A program made the position numbers and the translations under genes. Shown here piece by piece: positions 18,255 to 26,920 of a stretch of 64,000 bases of DNA (the first letter of the stretch is position 1; each line of letters starts with the position of its first letter). The stretch comes from Lachnospiraceae bacterium (GTDB lineage: Bacteria; Bacillota; Clostridia; Lachnospirales; Lachnospiraceae), in NCBI GenBank assembly GCA_015057455.1, contig SVEH01000011.1, positions 1 to 64,000 on the forward strand. The letters run 5' to 3'. The notes beneath the pieces are model-generated. The model saw only the letters and a list, made by a program, of their open reading frames with translations, made no database searches and had not been told where the DNA came from.

Positions 18255-19349
18255 TTACTTCTTTTCCTTCATTGCTTTTACATATTCATATATCTGATTC
18301 ATCCCGTACTCATACATATTTGCACTATCGCTTTCGTTATACAGTGTTTTATACCAATCCACTGTCTGTTTTACGGTTTCATCTATATCCCATACAGGAC
18401 TCCAGCCCAACTGTAGCCTTGCTTTTGTCGTATCTAAAAATAATAATTCTGCTTCATGTACATGTTCCTTATCTGAACAATCTACAGCACGTCCCATCTC
18501 TATCTCTTTTATAACTTTATTTACAACAGTCCATACATCTTTAAACGATGTCATATCTGGTCCAAAGTTCCAACCGCCTCTATACTTAACAGGTTCAAAC
18601 CACAGCTTTTCTGCTAGTAAGATATAGCCACTTAGTGCATCTAGTACATGCTGCCATGGTCTAATAGACTTTGGTGCTCTTATCTCTACTGTCTTATCAG
18701 TAAAAAATGCTTTTATACAGTCAGGTATCAATCTATCTGTGGACCAATCTCCACCACCTATTACATTACCTGCCCTTACTGTTGCAATTGCTTTTTTATG
18801 TTCATCATACTTTTCTATGTTAAAGTATGAATTCCTATATGAATCAACTAATATCTCTGCACATGCTTTACTTGAACTATATGGGTCATATCCTCCCAAC
18901 TCGTCACATTCTCTATATCCCCATATCTGTTCTTTATTGGCATAACACTTATCTGTTGTTATAATAATCGCTTCTTTTACACTGTCAGTATGTCTTATAC
19001 ATTCTAGAACATGCATAGTTCCCATTACATTCACACTATATGTCTCTACTGGCTCTTCATATGACTTTCTAACAAGTGGCTGCGCTGCCAAATGAAATAC
19101 TATCTCTGGCTTATATGTATCAAATACGTCTTTTAACTTACTATAATCACATATATCCCCACGAATATCTACCAATCTATCTGATAATCTAGATATAACA
19201 AAGTTATCTTTATCTGTATATGGGTCTAATGCATACCCTACAATCTTAGCTCCCATACTATCAAGCCACATAACTAGCCATGACCCTTTAAATCCTGTAT
19301 GACCTGTTATAAGAACACTTTTACCACTCCAAAACTCTGTATTATACAT
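18255..19349 (-). CDS. rfbG: CDP-glucose 4,6-dehydratase
   Basis: This 364-residue extended SDR makes CDP-4-keto-6-deoxyglucose from CDP-glucose. It has SVLITGHTGFKGSWLVMWL as the NAD-binding motif, HLAAQPLVRKSY, and the YxxxK in YDPYSSSKACAE, all typical of RfbG/DdhB. The length is normal for the family. Its start overlaps the end of rfbF by 8 bases, indicating translational coupling. The substrate comes from rfbF and the product feeds rfbH, giving a complete first half of the CDP-3,6-dideoxyhexose pathway. Confidence 0.93.
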   Translation of the reverse strand: MYNTEFWSGKSVLITGHTGFKGSWLVMWLDSMGAKIVGYALDPYTDKDNFVISRLSDRLVDIRGDICDYSKLKDVFDTYKPEIVFHLAAQPLVRKSYEEPVETYSVNVMGTMHVLECIRHTDSVKEAIIITTDKCYANKEQIWGYRECDELGGYDPYSSSKACAEILVDSYRNSYFNIEKYDEHKKAIATVRAGNVIGGGDWSTDRLIPDCIKAFFTDKTVEIRAPKSIRPWQHVLDALSGYILLAEKLWFEPVKYRGGWNFGPDMTSFKDVWTVVNKVIKEIEMGRAVDCSDKEHVHEAELLFLDTTKARLQLGWSPVWDIDETVKQTVDWYKTLYNESDSANMYEYGMNQIYEYVKAMKEKK

Positions 19350-20121
19350 CTTTCCATACCCTCCATGGAGCTTTTTTCTTTTGCCAAAGTTCCTCTAATG
19401 CCATCTTATCTCTTACTGTGTCCATAGGATACCAAAATCCGTTATGCTTATACGCACTCATTTGACCATCTTTAGCTAAGTTTTCAAAAGGTTCTGTCTC
19501 TAACATCATACTTCCATCACCTAGGTATTCAAACACCTCTGGTTGGAAAGCAGCAAAACCGATATTTACCCATGACTCATCATCATCTGATTTTTCTCTA
19601 AAACTTTCCACTTCTGCTTCTTCATTTATATTAATCACACCAAATCTACCTACTGGCTTTGATGCTGATATAGTTGCAATCTTTCCACTTTTTTCATGAA
19701 ATTTAAGCATCTTATTTATATTAACATTGGACACTCCATCTCCATATGTAAGCATAAATGGTTCATCTCCAATATATTTTCTCGCTTTTAGAACACGACC
19801 TGCTGTCGTAGTATCTAATCCTGTATTCACCAATGTCACCTTCCATGGCTCAGACTCACTATTATGTATCTGCATATCATTATTCTGTAAATCAAAAGTA
19901 ACATCTGCTTGATGTATATAATAATCCATAAAGTACTCTTTTATCATATGGCCTTTATAACCACAGCATATAATAAAATCATTAAAACCATAATAAGAAT
20001 AAATCTTCATAATATGCCATAGTATAGGATGCTCTCCTATCTCTACCATAGGCTTAGGCTTCATTATAGATTCCTCACTTATTCTAGTTCCTCTTCCACC
20101 TGCTAAAATTACGACTTTCAT
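19342..20121 (-). CDS. rfbF: Glucose-1-phosphate cytidylyltransferase
   Basis: A 259-residue nucleotidyltransferase with VVILAGGRGTRISEESIMKP at its N-terminus and the family-specific IICCGYKGHMIKEYF. It forms CDP-glucose, the first step of the CDP-dideoxyhexose route. It is the first gene of the long glycan operon: a TATAAT-like box lies just upstream and a strong stem-loop separates it from the glycosyltransferase gene before it. Normal length and complete motifs. Confidence 0.93.
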   Translation of the reverse strand: MKVVILAGGRGTRISEESIMKPKPMVEIGEHPILWHIMKIYSYYGFNDFIICCGYKGHMIKEYFMDYYIHQADVTFDLQNNDMQIHNSESEPWKVTLVNTGLDTTTAGRVLKARKYIGDEPFMLTYGDGVSNVNINKMLKFHEKSGKIATISASKPVGRFGVININEEAEVESFREKSDDDESWVNIGFAAFQPEVFEYLGDGSMMLETEPFENLAKDGQMSAYKHNGFWYPMDTVRDKMALEELWQKKKAPWRVWKDV

Positions 20122-20145
20122 ATATACACCTCAAAACTTCCTATA

Positions 20146-20151
20146 ATTATA
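20146..20151 (-). promoter_or_regulatory. Candidate -10 box of the glycan operon
   Basis: TATAAT on the minus strand lies 24 bases upstream of the rfbF start, in the gap after the 20211-20254 terminator. No clear -35 box is seen at 17 bases, so this is a partial prediction for the operon that runs down to about 2655. Confidence 0.4.
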
Positions 20152-20210
20152 CAATAATTGTCAGTTTTTTACATTTAATAATGATAACACATTTAGATAA
20201 CATTCGCAAT

Positions 20211-20254
20211 AAAAAAACTTTTATCTTATGAAATTATAAGATAAAAGTTTTTTT
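20211..20254 (-). terminator. 19-bp stem terminator behind the flagellar glycosyltransferase
   Basis: A perfect 19-bp inverted repeat (20211-20229 with 20236-20254) has a 6-base loop and A/T tracts on both outer sides. It starts 2 bases beyond the stop codon of the upstream gene and ends well before rfbF. Confidence 0.8.
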
Positions 20255-20255
20255 A

Positions 20256-22466
20256 TTATTCTATCATGCTCAATATCTCTTTAGCTTCTTGATCAGTTGG
20301 TACACATTGAATTATTTGATTAAGTACTACTCTTGCCTCTACTAACTGACCATTCTCTATGTACTCTCTTACTTTAAGTTTTAAAGCATCTGTTATCTGA
20401 GTCAATTCTTCTTTTATACTTAGTTGTTCTTGATATGCTTTATCGTTTTCTACTATGTAGTCACCTAATTTCTGAACATACACTTTTATAACTTCATTAA
20501 ATGGTTCGTAAATCCCTACACAATCTTTTATATTCTTTAATACTTCTTCATTACTATTATTTAATCTTAAGTTCTTAAGTTCTAATAATTTTAGTGATAG
20601 TATTTCTTCTTGTGGAAGAACTTCCCTATGAGTAGCAAATACTTCTTCATTATAAACTTTCACACAATATTCATTCACAGCATTTGCAAAATCAAATACT
20701 TTTCTTTCATAGTCCTCAAAATAAATATCTTCTTTATCAGCATATCTTACAGCTGCTTCTTTTACCTTAAAATCAAAATATTTGTATCTAAGGTCTCCAT
20801 TATCTCTCCACTTACTAGTAAGTTTTACTTTATACTCTACATCCTCAGCAGTAGTATGTTCAATCCATCTTTCTATACCTAGCTTCCATTTGGCAAAGTC
20901 AAAATTACTAACTACTACCTCAAAAGGCACCTCTACCTCTGCCAATATATCCCATACTTTATTATTTAGATTAAATATATCAACCACACATGCAAATAAC
21001 TTTTTTATATTCTTAATACATACCTCTTTATCCCTATTATTTTTATAATTAAGAACACTCATATAGATAAAGTACCAGTGTGTATTCTCTACTTCGGCTA
21101 ACACTCTAACTGCTCTGTTAAATTTTATCTCTAAATCTTCCTTATCATCAGACTCTTCTCCGGCACTTTCTTCATCCAATTTCTTTTCTAAGTCCTCTAC
21201 ATATCTAACAACCCTACCTAGATAACCTTTTCTCTTTATTATTTCTTCTATATATTCACTATAGTCTTCACTATTTTCTTGTCCCAAGATATATGTCATC
21301 AAGGCATCTGGAAATCTCACTGCCATAAAACATTCTTCATTATCCCAGCTAAATTTCTTAAAATGAGATCTTAATATATCTTCTTTACCCAATTCAAATT
21401 CAGCTATCATAGCATAACTAACAACTTGTCTATACATAAAGTCTTCGAAAACTTCAGATGTCAAAACAAAAGTTTGACCATATAATGCCTCATTATTATT
21501 TGCCATTCTATCATATAACTTAATATATTCATTAAATGACTTTAATACACTATCATAATCTTTTAGATTATAACTTGATACCACTTCAGTTCTATATATA
21601 AATGCACGAGTTACATCATTTATCCTTTTATCTTTTAACGCAACTTTTCCATACTCTAGGCACTCTTTATACTCGTATTTTCTTATATGAGTCTCCAGTA
21701 TAAATGCATGAAAAGATCCTATTTTGTCATCTATTTTCTGTCCTTCAAATCTAGGTTCATTTGACTTCTCAAGATAACTCTTTGCTATCTCTGTACCTAA
21801 ATCATATTCTTGTAACCTCTTATACTCTTGTAATAATAGCCCCGCCATCCTTAAATCATAAGGATTATTCTTTGTTTCTTCTTTTAATAAACTTAAGTTT
21901 CTCTTACAATCACTATATAATTCTTCTTGTGAATTATATATATATCCATAATGTTTTACATATGTTTCAAATAACTTTACAGGACCATATAATGGATTCA
22001 ATGCCTCATGTATAGAATTCACAAACTTTGTATTTGGATATAGTTGTGTCATTCTACTTACAGACGCCTCCGTATATGTAGTACCATCATAACTTTTAAA
22101 ATTTCTTACTTTATAAAGTGCTGATCTATACTTCTTATACTCTCCACTTTGAAAAAATTCTATAATCTCACTTAAATCTTCAAAACATTCATCATCATCT
22201 AGAAACATAAACCATTTTCCTGTTGCTCTCTCCAATCCAACGTTTCTAGCTTTAGCGAAATCATTACACCATTCAAATGGAATAATTATATCTGTAAATT
22301 CCTCTAGAATAGATCTTGTATCTTCATCACAACCTGTATCTACTAATATGAGTTCACATGGTATACTTTCCATCAATGGAACTAATGATTCTAAACACAT
22401 TCTTGTTTCTTTTCTTCCACTCATAAGTATAGATATTGATAATACTACTTCTCTTTCTTTTTTCAT
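20256..22466 (-). CDS. Flagellin-linked TPR glycosyltransferase (GT2)
   Basis: The protein begins with a GT2 domain (VVLSISILMSGRKETRMC, LILVDTGCDEDTRS, and FLDDDECFEDL as the metal site) in roughly residues 1-230, as in WaaE/KdtX-like enzymes. About 500 residues of helical TPR-like and charged sequence follow. The ATG at 22466 is chosen because AAGGAGAG precedes it; an ATG at 22487 lies upstream without a site. It sits next to flagellin genes in the same orientation, and TPR-GT2 proteins in this position glycosylate flagellin in other clostridia, so this is the likely first transferase of the flagellin glycan. The acceptor site is unknown. Confidence 0.78.
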   Translation of the reverse strand: MKKEREVVLSISILMSGRKETRMCLESLVPLMESIPCELILVDTGCDEDTRSILEEFTDIIIPFEWCNDFAKARNVGLERATGKWFMFLDDDECFEDLSEIIEFFQSGEYKKYRSALYKVRNFKSYDGTTYTEASVSRMTQLYPNTKFVNSIHEALNPLYGPVKLFETYVKHYGYIYNSQEELYSDCKRNLSLLKEETKNNPYDLRMAGLLLQEYKRLQEYDLGTEIAKSYLEKSNEPRFEGQKIDDKIGSFHAFILETHIRKYEYKECLEYGKVALKDKRINDVTRAFIYRTEVVSSYNLKDYDSVLKSFNEYIKLYDRMANNNEALYGQTFVLTSEVFEDFMYRQVVSYAMIAEFELGKEDILRSHFKKFSWDNEECFMAVRFPDALMTYILGQENSEDYSEYIEEIIKRKGYLGRVVRYVEDLEKKLDEESAGEESDDKEDLEIKFNRAVRVLAEVENTHWYFIYMSVLNYKNNRDKEVCIKNIKKLFACVVDIFNLNNKVWDILAEVEVPFEVVVSNFDFAKWKLGIERWIEHTTAEDVEYKVKLTSKWRDNGDLRYKYFDFKVKEAAVRYADKEDIYFEDYERKVFDFANAVNEYCVKVYNEEVFATHREVLPQEEILSLKLLELKNLRLNNSNEEVLKNIKDCVGIYEPFNEVIKVYVQKLGDYIVENDKAYQEQLSIKEELTQITDALKLKVREYIENGQLVEARVVLNQIIQCVPTDQEAKEILSMIE

Positions 22467-22508
22467 GTTACTCTCTCCTTTAATCATATTAGAAAATACT
22501 CTATGTAA

Positions 22509-22516
22509 ATATCGTA
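22509..22516 (-). promoter_or_regulatory. Possible sigma-D-like -10 box for the glycosyltransferase
   Basis: TACGATAT on the minus strand is identical to the -10 of the 36606-36632 promoter and lies about 40 bases upstream of the glycosyltransferase start. The matching -35 position reads TCAG, which departs from TAAA, so the match is weak. Confidence 0.28.
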
Positions 22517-22548
22517 CACTACTCTATAATCCTGAATATTTCATCGAA

Positions 22549-22577
22549 AAAAGGAGCACCTTCTTAGTGCTCCTTTT
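22549..22577 (-). terminator. Flagellin 1 terminator
   Basis: An 11-bp stem (22549-22559 with 22567-22577) with a T-rich tail follows the flagellin stop at 22601 on the minus strand. It separates the flagellin from the glycosyltransferase gene. Confidence 0.8.
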
Positions 22578-22600
22578 AATTTAACATCATCTACTGTATA

Positions 22601-24175
22601 CTATCCTAATAATGATAATACACCTTGGTTTGCTTGATTTGCTTGTGCTAACATTGATTGGCCTGCCTGTGCTAGAATATTCTGGTTAGAATATGCTACC
22701 ATCTCACTAGCCATATCTGTATCACGAATAGCTGATTCAGCTGATGTAGTATTTTCAACAACATTATCTAAGTTATTAATTGTATGCTCTAATCTATTTT
22801 GTATAGCACCTAATTCGGAACGTTGTGCTGATACTTTATTGATTGCATCTGCAATTACTTTTATAGCATCTGTTGCTGCTTGTCCATCATCATCTACTAT
22901 TCCATTTTTTCCACTACTTAATATATCAACTCCTAATTGTACTGAATTCATGGAATCTATTCCTATTTGTATCTTATTATCTTGTGCACCTTCTGAACCC
23001 ACATGGAATGTTAAATTAAGCTCATCTGCATATTCTGCTTGTGCAACATGGATATAACTTCTTAATTCTTGATCATCAATACCTATCTCTTCTAGTGATT
23101 GACCTGTCTTTAAATATAACTTTGATCTAGCACTATCACTCTTCATTATCTCTGCTAATCCATTTTCTGAGATTCTGTTTCCATCTGCATCATATAACAT
23201 AGGTGCTCCTTTTGCTACTACACCTATAGATGCTGCTACAGTAGCTAGTGTTACACTTCCATTAACTTCTGTCATAATATCAACATCACTCTTGAATGTT
23301 ACTGACCCATCTGCTGCAAACTCCATATAATCTTCAATGTTTCCATCTGTTATATACTTTCTACTTCCATCATCATTTTGTATAAAATATTGTTGTACTG
23401 CTGTTGCTGAAAGATTTATTCCAGTTGTTGGAGCTGCTGTTTCAGCAAATGTTGTTCCATCTGATCTTTCATATACAACATCTACTAATTCATCAACTAC
23501 CGAACCAGCTTCTACTTTTGTATAGTATGTATCTCCAGCTGCATCTATAGCTTGTATAAACAAATCTCTTTTTAATACTGCTGTTCCGTCATCTTTCAAT
23601 TCAACATAATCTGAAAGTGAAACAGATGATGCCAAAGTAGTTCCATCTTCCGATGTATAATATGATGCTGCATTAGTAGTATTCCAATCATTACCACTAT
23701 CTGCTACTTGGAATTCTTTGTATGTATACTGTCCAAGTGCTTGTGTTCCTCCATCTGTTGAGCCTTTTAATAAATATGTTTCATTGAATTTTGTTGTTTC
23801 TGCTACACGGTCAATCTCAGTTACTAACTGATCAATTTCATCTTGAATATTCTGTCTATCTGTTTGACTGTTTGTACCGTTTGCTGCTTGTACTGCTAAT
23901 TGGTTCATTCTTTGTAACATATCCTCAACTTCAGCTAGCGCACCTTCTGCTGTTTGCACACAAGATATACCATCTTGGGCATTGCTTGAAGCTTGAGTAA
24001 GACCTTTAATTTGTTTTCTCATTTTTTCTGAGATTGCTAGACCTGCAGCATCATCTGCTGCTCTGTTAATTCTGTAACCTGATGACAACTTTTCAGTTGA
24101 CTTAGATAAACTTGATTGTGTGATGTTTAACATTCTGTTAGAGTTCATTGCTTGTAAATTGTGTTGTACTACCAT
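22601..24175 (-). CDS. Flagellin (copy 1)
   Basis: A 524-residue flagellin. The conserved N-terminal D0/D1 helices begin at MVVQHNLQAMNSNRMLN and continue with STEKLSSGYRINRAADDAAG. The conserved C-terminal helices run from the QRSELGAIQNRLEHTINNL region to QANQANQGVLSLLG. The central 250 residues are variable. It is one of three flagellins of identical length, and its sequence is very close to copy 2 except in scattered positions of the middle. GGAGG precedes the start. A sigma-D-like promoter and one CsrA-like hairpin lie upstream, so it is probably under flagellar and post-transcriptional control. Confidence 0.96.
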   Translation of the reverse strand: MVVQHNLQAMNSNRMLNITQSSLSKSTEKLSSGYRINRAADDAAGLAISEKMRKQIKGLTQASSNAQDGISCVQTAEGALAEVEDMLQRMNQLAVQAANGTNSQTDRQNIQDEIDQLVTEIDRVAETTKFNETYLLKGSTDGGTQALGQYTYKEFQVADSGNDWNTTNAASYYTSEDGTTLASSVSLSDYVELKDDGTAVLKRDLFIQAIDAAGDTYYTKVEAGSVVDELVDVVYERSDGTTFAETAAPTTGINLSATAVQQYFIQNDDGSRKYITDGNIEDYMEFAADGSVTFKSDVDIMTEVNGSVTLATVAASIGVVAKGAPMLYDADGNRISENGLAEIMKSDSARSKLYLKTGQSLEEIGIDDQELRSYIHVAQAEYADELNLTFHVGSEGAQDNKIQIGIDSMNSVQLGVDILSSGKNGIVDDDGQAATDAIKVIADAINKVSAQRSELGAIQNRLEHTINNLDNVVENTTSAESAIRDTDMASEMVAYSNQNILAQAGQSMLAQANQANQGVLSLLG

Positions 24176-24200
24176 AAAAATCTACCTCCATTTAATTTGT

Positions 24201-24218
24201 TTTTGCATCCTTGCAAAA
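24201..24218 (-). promoter_or_regulatory. CsrA-like hairpin in the flagellin 1 leader
   Basis: On the minus strand TTTTGCA-AGGA-TGCAAAA forms a perfect 7-bp stem with AGGA in the loop, ending 11 bases before the Shine-Dalgarno GGAGG at 24185-24189. GCAAGGAUGC is close to the CsrA consensus, and a second ANGGA (ATGGA) overlaps the ribosome site. Confidence 0.65.
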
Positions 24219-24361
24219 TTTAATTTATTTTTAGTAAATAATATTTTTATAATAGATTAAAATATTTATTTACTTGTTACACTTTGTTACATAGCAACTA
24301 ATATTGATTATAAATATTAATTTTGTTTTTTAACAAACAATTATATATTTTATTACTATTT

Positions 24362-24388
24362 ATATCGAGTTAATAATATGGTAAATTA
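24362..24388 (-). promoter_or_regulatory. Sigma-D-like promoter of flagellin 1
   Basis: Minus-strand -35 TAAT (24385-24388), 15-base spacer, and -10 CTCGATAT (24362-24369). Spacer length and CGATAT core match the other flagellin promoters in the window and the known TAAA-N15-CCGATAT of Firmicute sigma-D. Confidence 0.6.
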
Positions 24389-24530
24389 GGCTCTGAACTA
24401 CTGTTTATACTAATCTCACTTATTACCGAGACTTATAATAGCATCTATTTTTTAGCCTTACACTAATAACATTTTTCTATTTAAGCATTACTCTCACCGA
24501 AATATTATACTATATTTTGTATATTTATAA

Positions 24531-24562
24531 AAAGGAGTAATACACCTACATATTACTCCTTT
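24531..24562 (-). terminator. Flagellin 2 terminator
   Basis: A 12-bp stem (24531-24542 with 24551-24562) with A and T tracts lies about 55 bases downstream of the flagellin 2 stop. Confidence 0.75.
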
Positions 24563-24615
24563 ATGATCATATATATTATCTATACACTCTTTTATATAAC
24601 TTTACTTAAATCAAC

Positions 24616-26190
24616 TTATCCTAATAATGATAATACACCTTGGTTAGCTTGGTTAGCTTGTGCTAACATAGATTGTCCTGCTTGTGCTAGAATATTCTGA
24701 TTAGAATATGCTACCATTTCACTTGCCATATCTGTATCACGAATCTGTGATTCAGCTGCTGTTGTATTCTCAACTACATTATCTAAGTTGTTAATTGTAT
24801 GTTCTAATCTATTTTGAATGGCACCTAGTTCTGAACGTTGTGCTGATACCTTATTGATTGCATCTGCGATTGCTTTTATAGCGTCTGTTGCTGACTGTCC
24901 GTCTTCGTCTACTATTCCATTCTTTGTGCTCTTTAAGATATCAACTCCTAATTGTACTGAACTCATAGAATCTATTCCTATAGATATCTTATTGTCATGC
25001 ATTCCTTCTGAACCTACATGGAATGTTAAATTAAGTTCATCTGCATATTCTGCTTGTGCAACATGGATATAACTTCTTAAGTCTTGGTCATCTATACCAA
25101 TCTCTTCAAGTGATTGACCTGTCTTTAAATATAATTTTGATCTAGCACTATCACTCTTCATTATCTCTGCTAATCCATTTTCTGAGATTCTGTTTCCATC
25201 TGCATCATATAGCATAGGTGCTCCTTTTGCTACTACACCTATAGAAGCTGCTACTGTAGCTACTGTTACACTTCCATTAACTTCAGTCATAATATCAACA
25301 TCACTCTTAAATGTTACTGAACCATCTGATGCAAACTCCATATAATCTTCAATATTTCCATCTGTTATATACTTTCTACTTCCATCATCATTTTGTATAA
25401 AATATTGTTGTACTGCTGTTGCTGAAAGATTTATTCCTACTGTTGGCGCATCTGTTTCAGCAAATGTTGTTCCATCTGTTCTTTCATATACAACATTTAC
25501 TAGTTCATCTACTACTGAACCAGCTTCTACTTTTGTATAATATGTATCTCCCGCTGCATCTATAGCTTGTATAAATAAATCTCTTTTTAATATTGCTGTT
25601 CCATCGTCTTGTAACTCTACATATTCTGAAAGTGATACACTAGTTGCAGATGTTGTTCCATCTGTTGATGTAAAATATGATGCTGCATTAGTAGCGTTCC
25701 AATTATTGCCACTATCTGCTACTTGGAATTCTTTGTATGTATATTGTCCAAGTGCTTGTGTTCCTCCGTCTGTTGAACCTTTTAATAAATATGTTTCATT
25801 GAATTTTGTTGTTTCTGCAACTCTATCTATCTCTGTAACTAATTGGTCTATCTCATCTTGGATATTTTGTCTATCTGACATACTGTTTGTACCATTTGCT
25901 GCTTGTACTGCTAATTGGTTCATTCTTTGTAACATATCCTCAACTTCAGCTAACGCACCTTCTGCTGTTTGCACGCAAGAGATACCATCTTGAGCATTAC
26001 TTGAAGCCTGAGTAAGACCTTTTATTTGTTTTCTCATTTTTTCTGAAATCGCAAGACCTGCAGCGTCATCTGCTGCTCTGTTGATTCTGTAACCTGATGA
26101 CAACTTTTCAGTTGACTTAGATACTGAATTATTTGTCAAGTTTAACATTCTGTTAGAATTCATTGCTTGTAAATTGTGTTGTACTACCAT
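24616..26190 (-). CDS. Flagellin (copy 2)
   Basis: A 524-residue flagellin with the same N- and C-terminal conserved helices as copy 1 (STEKLSSGYRINRAADD and QRSELGAIQNRLEHT) and nearly identical sequence. Differences concentrate in a few central positions, for example TNNSVSKSTEK instead of TQSSLSKSTEK near residue 20 and altered residues around 405 and 425. The two genes are tandem and in the same orientation, each with its own terminator, leader and sigma-D-like promoter. Recent duplication with gene conversion is the simplest reading. The leader is unusually long, about 500 bases, with several CsrA-like hairpins. Confidence 0.96.
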   Translation of the reverse strand: MVVQHNLQAMNSNRMLNLTNNSVSKSTEKLSSGYRINRAADDAAGLAISEKMRKQIKGLTQASSNAQDGISCVQTAEGALAEVEDMLQRMNQLAVQAANGTNSMSDRQNIQDEIDQLVTEIDRVAETTKFNETYLLKGSTDGGTQALGQYTYKEFQVADSGNNWNATNAASYFTSTDGTTSATSVSLSEYVELQDDGTAILKRDLFIQAIDAAGDTYYTKVEAGSVVDELVNVVYERTDGTTFAETDAPTVGINLSATAVQQYFIQNDDGSRKYITDGNIEDYMEFASDGSVTFKSDVDIMTEVNGSVTVATVAASIGVVAKGAPMLYDADGNRISENGLAEIMKSDSARSKLYLKTGQSLEEIGIDDQDLRSYIHVAQAEYADELNLTFHVGSEGMHDNKISIGIDSMSSVQLGVDILKSTKNGIVDEDGQSATDAIKAIADAINKVSAQRSELGAIQNRLEHTINNLDNVVENTTAAESQIRDTDMASEMVAYSNQNILAQAGQSMLAQANQANQGVLSLLG

Positions 26191-26216
26191 AAAAATCTAC
26201 CTCCGTTTAATTGACT

Positions 26217-26234
26217 CTTCACATCCTTGTGAAG
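26217..26234 (-). promoter_or_regulatory. CsrA-like hairpin 1 in the flagellin 2 leader
   Basis: CTTCACA-AGGA-TGTGAAG on the minus strand is a perfect 7-bp stem with an AGGA loop. ACAAGGAUGU in RNA matches the CsrA SELEX core exactly. It ends about 11 bases before the flagellin ribosome site. Confidence 0.7.
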
Positions 26235-26382
26235 ACATTATTTTTATTTAGCTGTAGTACACAACGTATTACTTAATTTTCATTCAGTTATTTAGATTTG
26301 CTTTTGAGAATTTTCTTTTTTGATATTTAATTATTTAATATTATTTATATTCCCTCTTGCTTTTTCGAATAACTTTATAACG

Positions 26383-26398
26383 TGACATCCTTATCACT
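26383..26398 (-). promoter_or_regulatory. CsrA-like hairpin 2 in the flagellin 2 leader
   Basis: GTGATA-AGGA-TGTCAC on the minus strand: a 6-bp stem with one T-G pair and the same AGGA loop, placed about 190 bases upstream of the start. Confidence 0.6.
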
Positions 26399-26406
26399 TA
26401 AGTACG

Positions 26407-26422
26407 TTGCATCCTTACAACT
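26407..26422 (-). promoter_or_regulatory. CsrA-like hairpin 3 in the flagellin 2 leader
   Basis: GTTGTA-AGGA-TGCAAC on the minus strand: a 6-bp stem with one T-G pair and an AGGA loop, only 8 bases from hairpin 2, so both could be bound by one CsrA dimer. Confidence 0.6.
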
Positions 26423-26695
26423 GGTTACTCATTGTTACTTATTGGCTTCTTGCCAATGATTTGTTTTTAATTAATGTTATTAATTTTAATGTTATTAATT
26501 TTTAATTTGAATTTAATCACATTCATTTGAATTAATTTTTTTATACCCGATTTACTGTCAATTTTTATTTTTATTAATTCACCTTAACTTATTTCAAACA
26601 GCTCTAGGTATTAAATTTTATTTGAATTAATTTTTACTAATTTTGCATCCTCATGATGCTCAAGTAATTTTCTGTGATTAATTTTGTTATCAACT

Positions 26696-26722
26696 ATATC
26701 GATTGAGTTAGCTTTTAATTTA
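26696..26722 (-). promoter_or_regulatory. Sigma-D-like promoter of flagellin 2
   Basis: Minus-strand -35 TAAA (26719-26722), 15-base spacer, -10 ATCGATAT (26696-26703). This is the best -35 match in the set. It leaves a leader of about 500 bases before the start codon. Confidence 0.62.
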
Positions 26723-26754
26723 GCACTTTGAGACCTTTATCCCAATAAAAAAAA

Positions 26755-26782
26755 GAGCAATAGTCTTTAGGGACTATTACTC
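26755..26782 (-). terminator. Terminator of the 545-residue surface protein gene
   Basis: An 11-bp stem with one mismatch (26755-26765 with 26772-26782) preceded by an A-tract lies about 140 bases downstream of that gene on the minus strand. It also sits just above the flagellin 2 promoter. Confidence 0.65.
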
Positions 26783-26920
26783 CTTATTTGTTCTAATAAG
26801 TCACAATAAGCTAGGCTTATTACACTTATATATTCTATTAGTTTCGCTTATATATTGTCTCTTTATAAGCTATATATAACTCTTTTATTATTTCTACTTA
26901 TACCCTATATTTAAAGTGTT

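Larger units (their letters stand above)
24176..24615 (-). other. Flagellin 1 leader and flagellin 2 terminator region
   Basis: This gap holds the leader of flagellin 1, with a hairpin at 24201-24218 and a promoter at 24362-24388, and the terminator of flagellin 2 at 24531-24562. Nothing else is recognised. Confidence 0.6.
26191..26920 (-). other. Long structured leader of flagellin 2
   Basis: About 500 bases between the sigma-D-like promoter (26696-26722) and the flagellin 2 start, plus the terminator of the surface protein gene (26755-26782). The leader contains a chain of short stem-loops, three with AGGA loops (26217-26234, 26383-26398, 26407-26422) and one with an AAGAA loop (26442-26458). 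A fifth, imperfect one is at 26643-26660. No coding sequence is seen. Confidence 0.6.

Noticed and set aside
22601-26190. Flagellinolysin (metalloprotease flagellin)
   Set aside because: No HExxH motif occurs in the variable regions of any of the flagellins.
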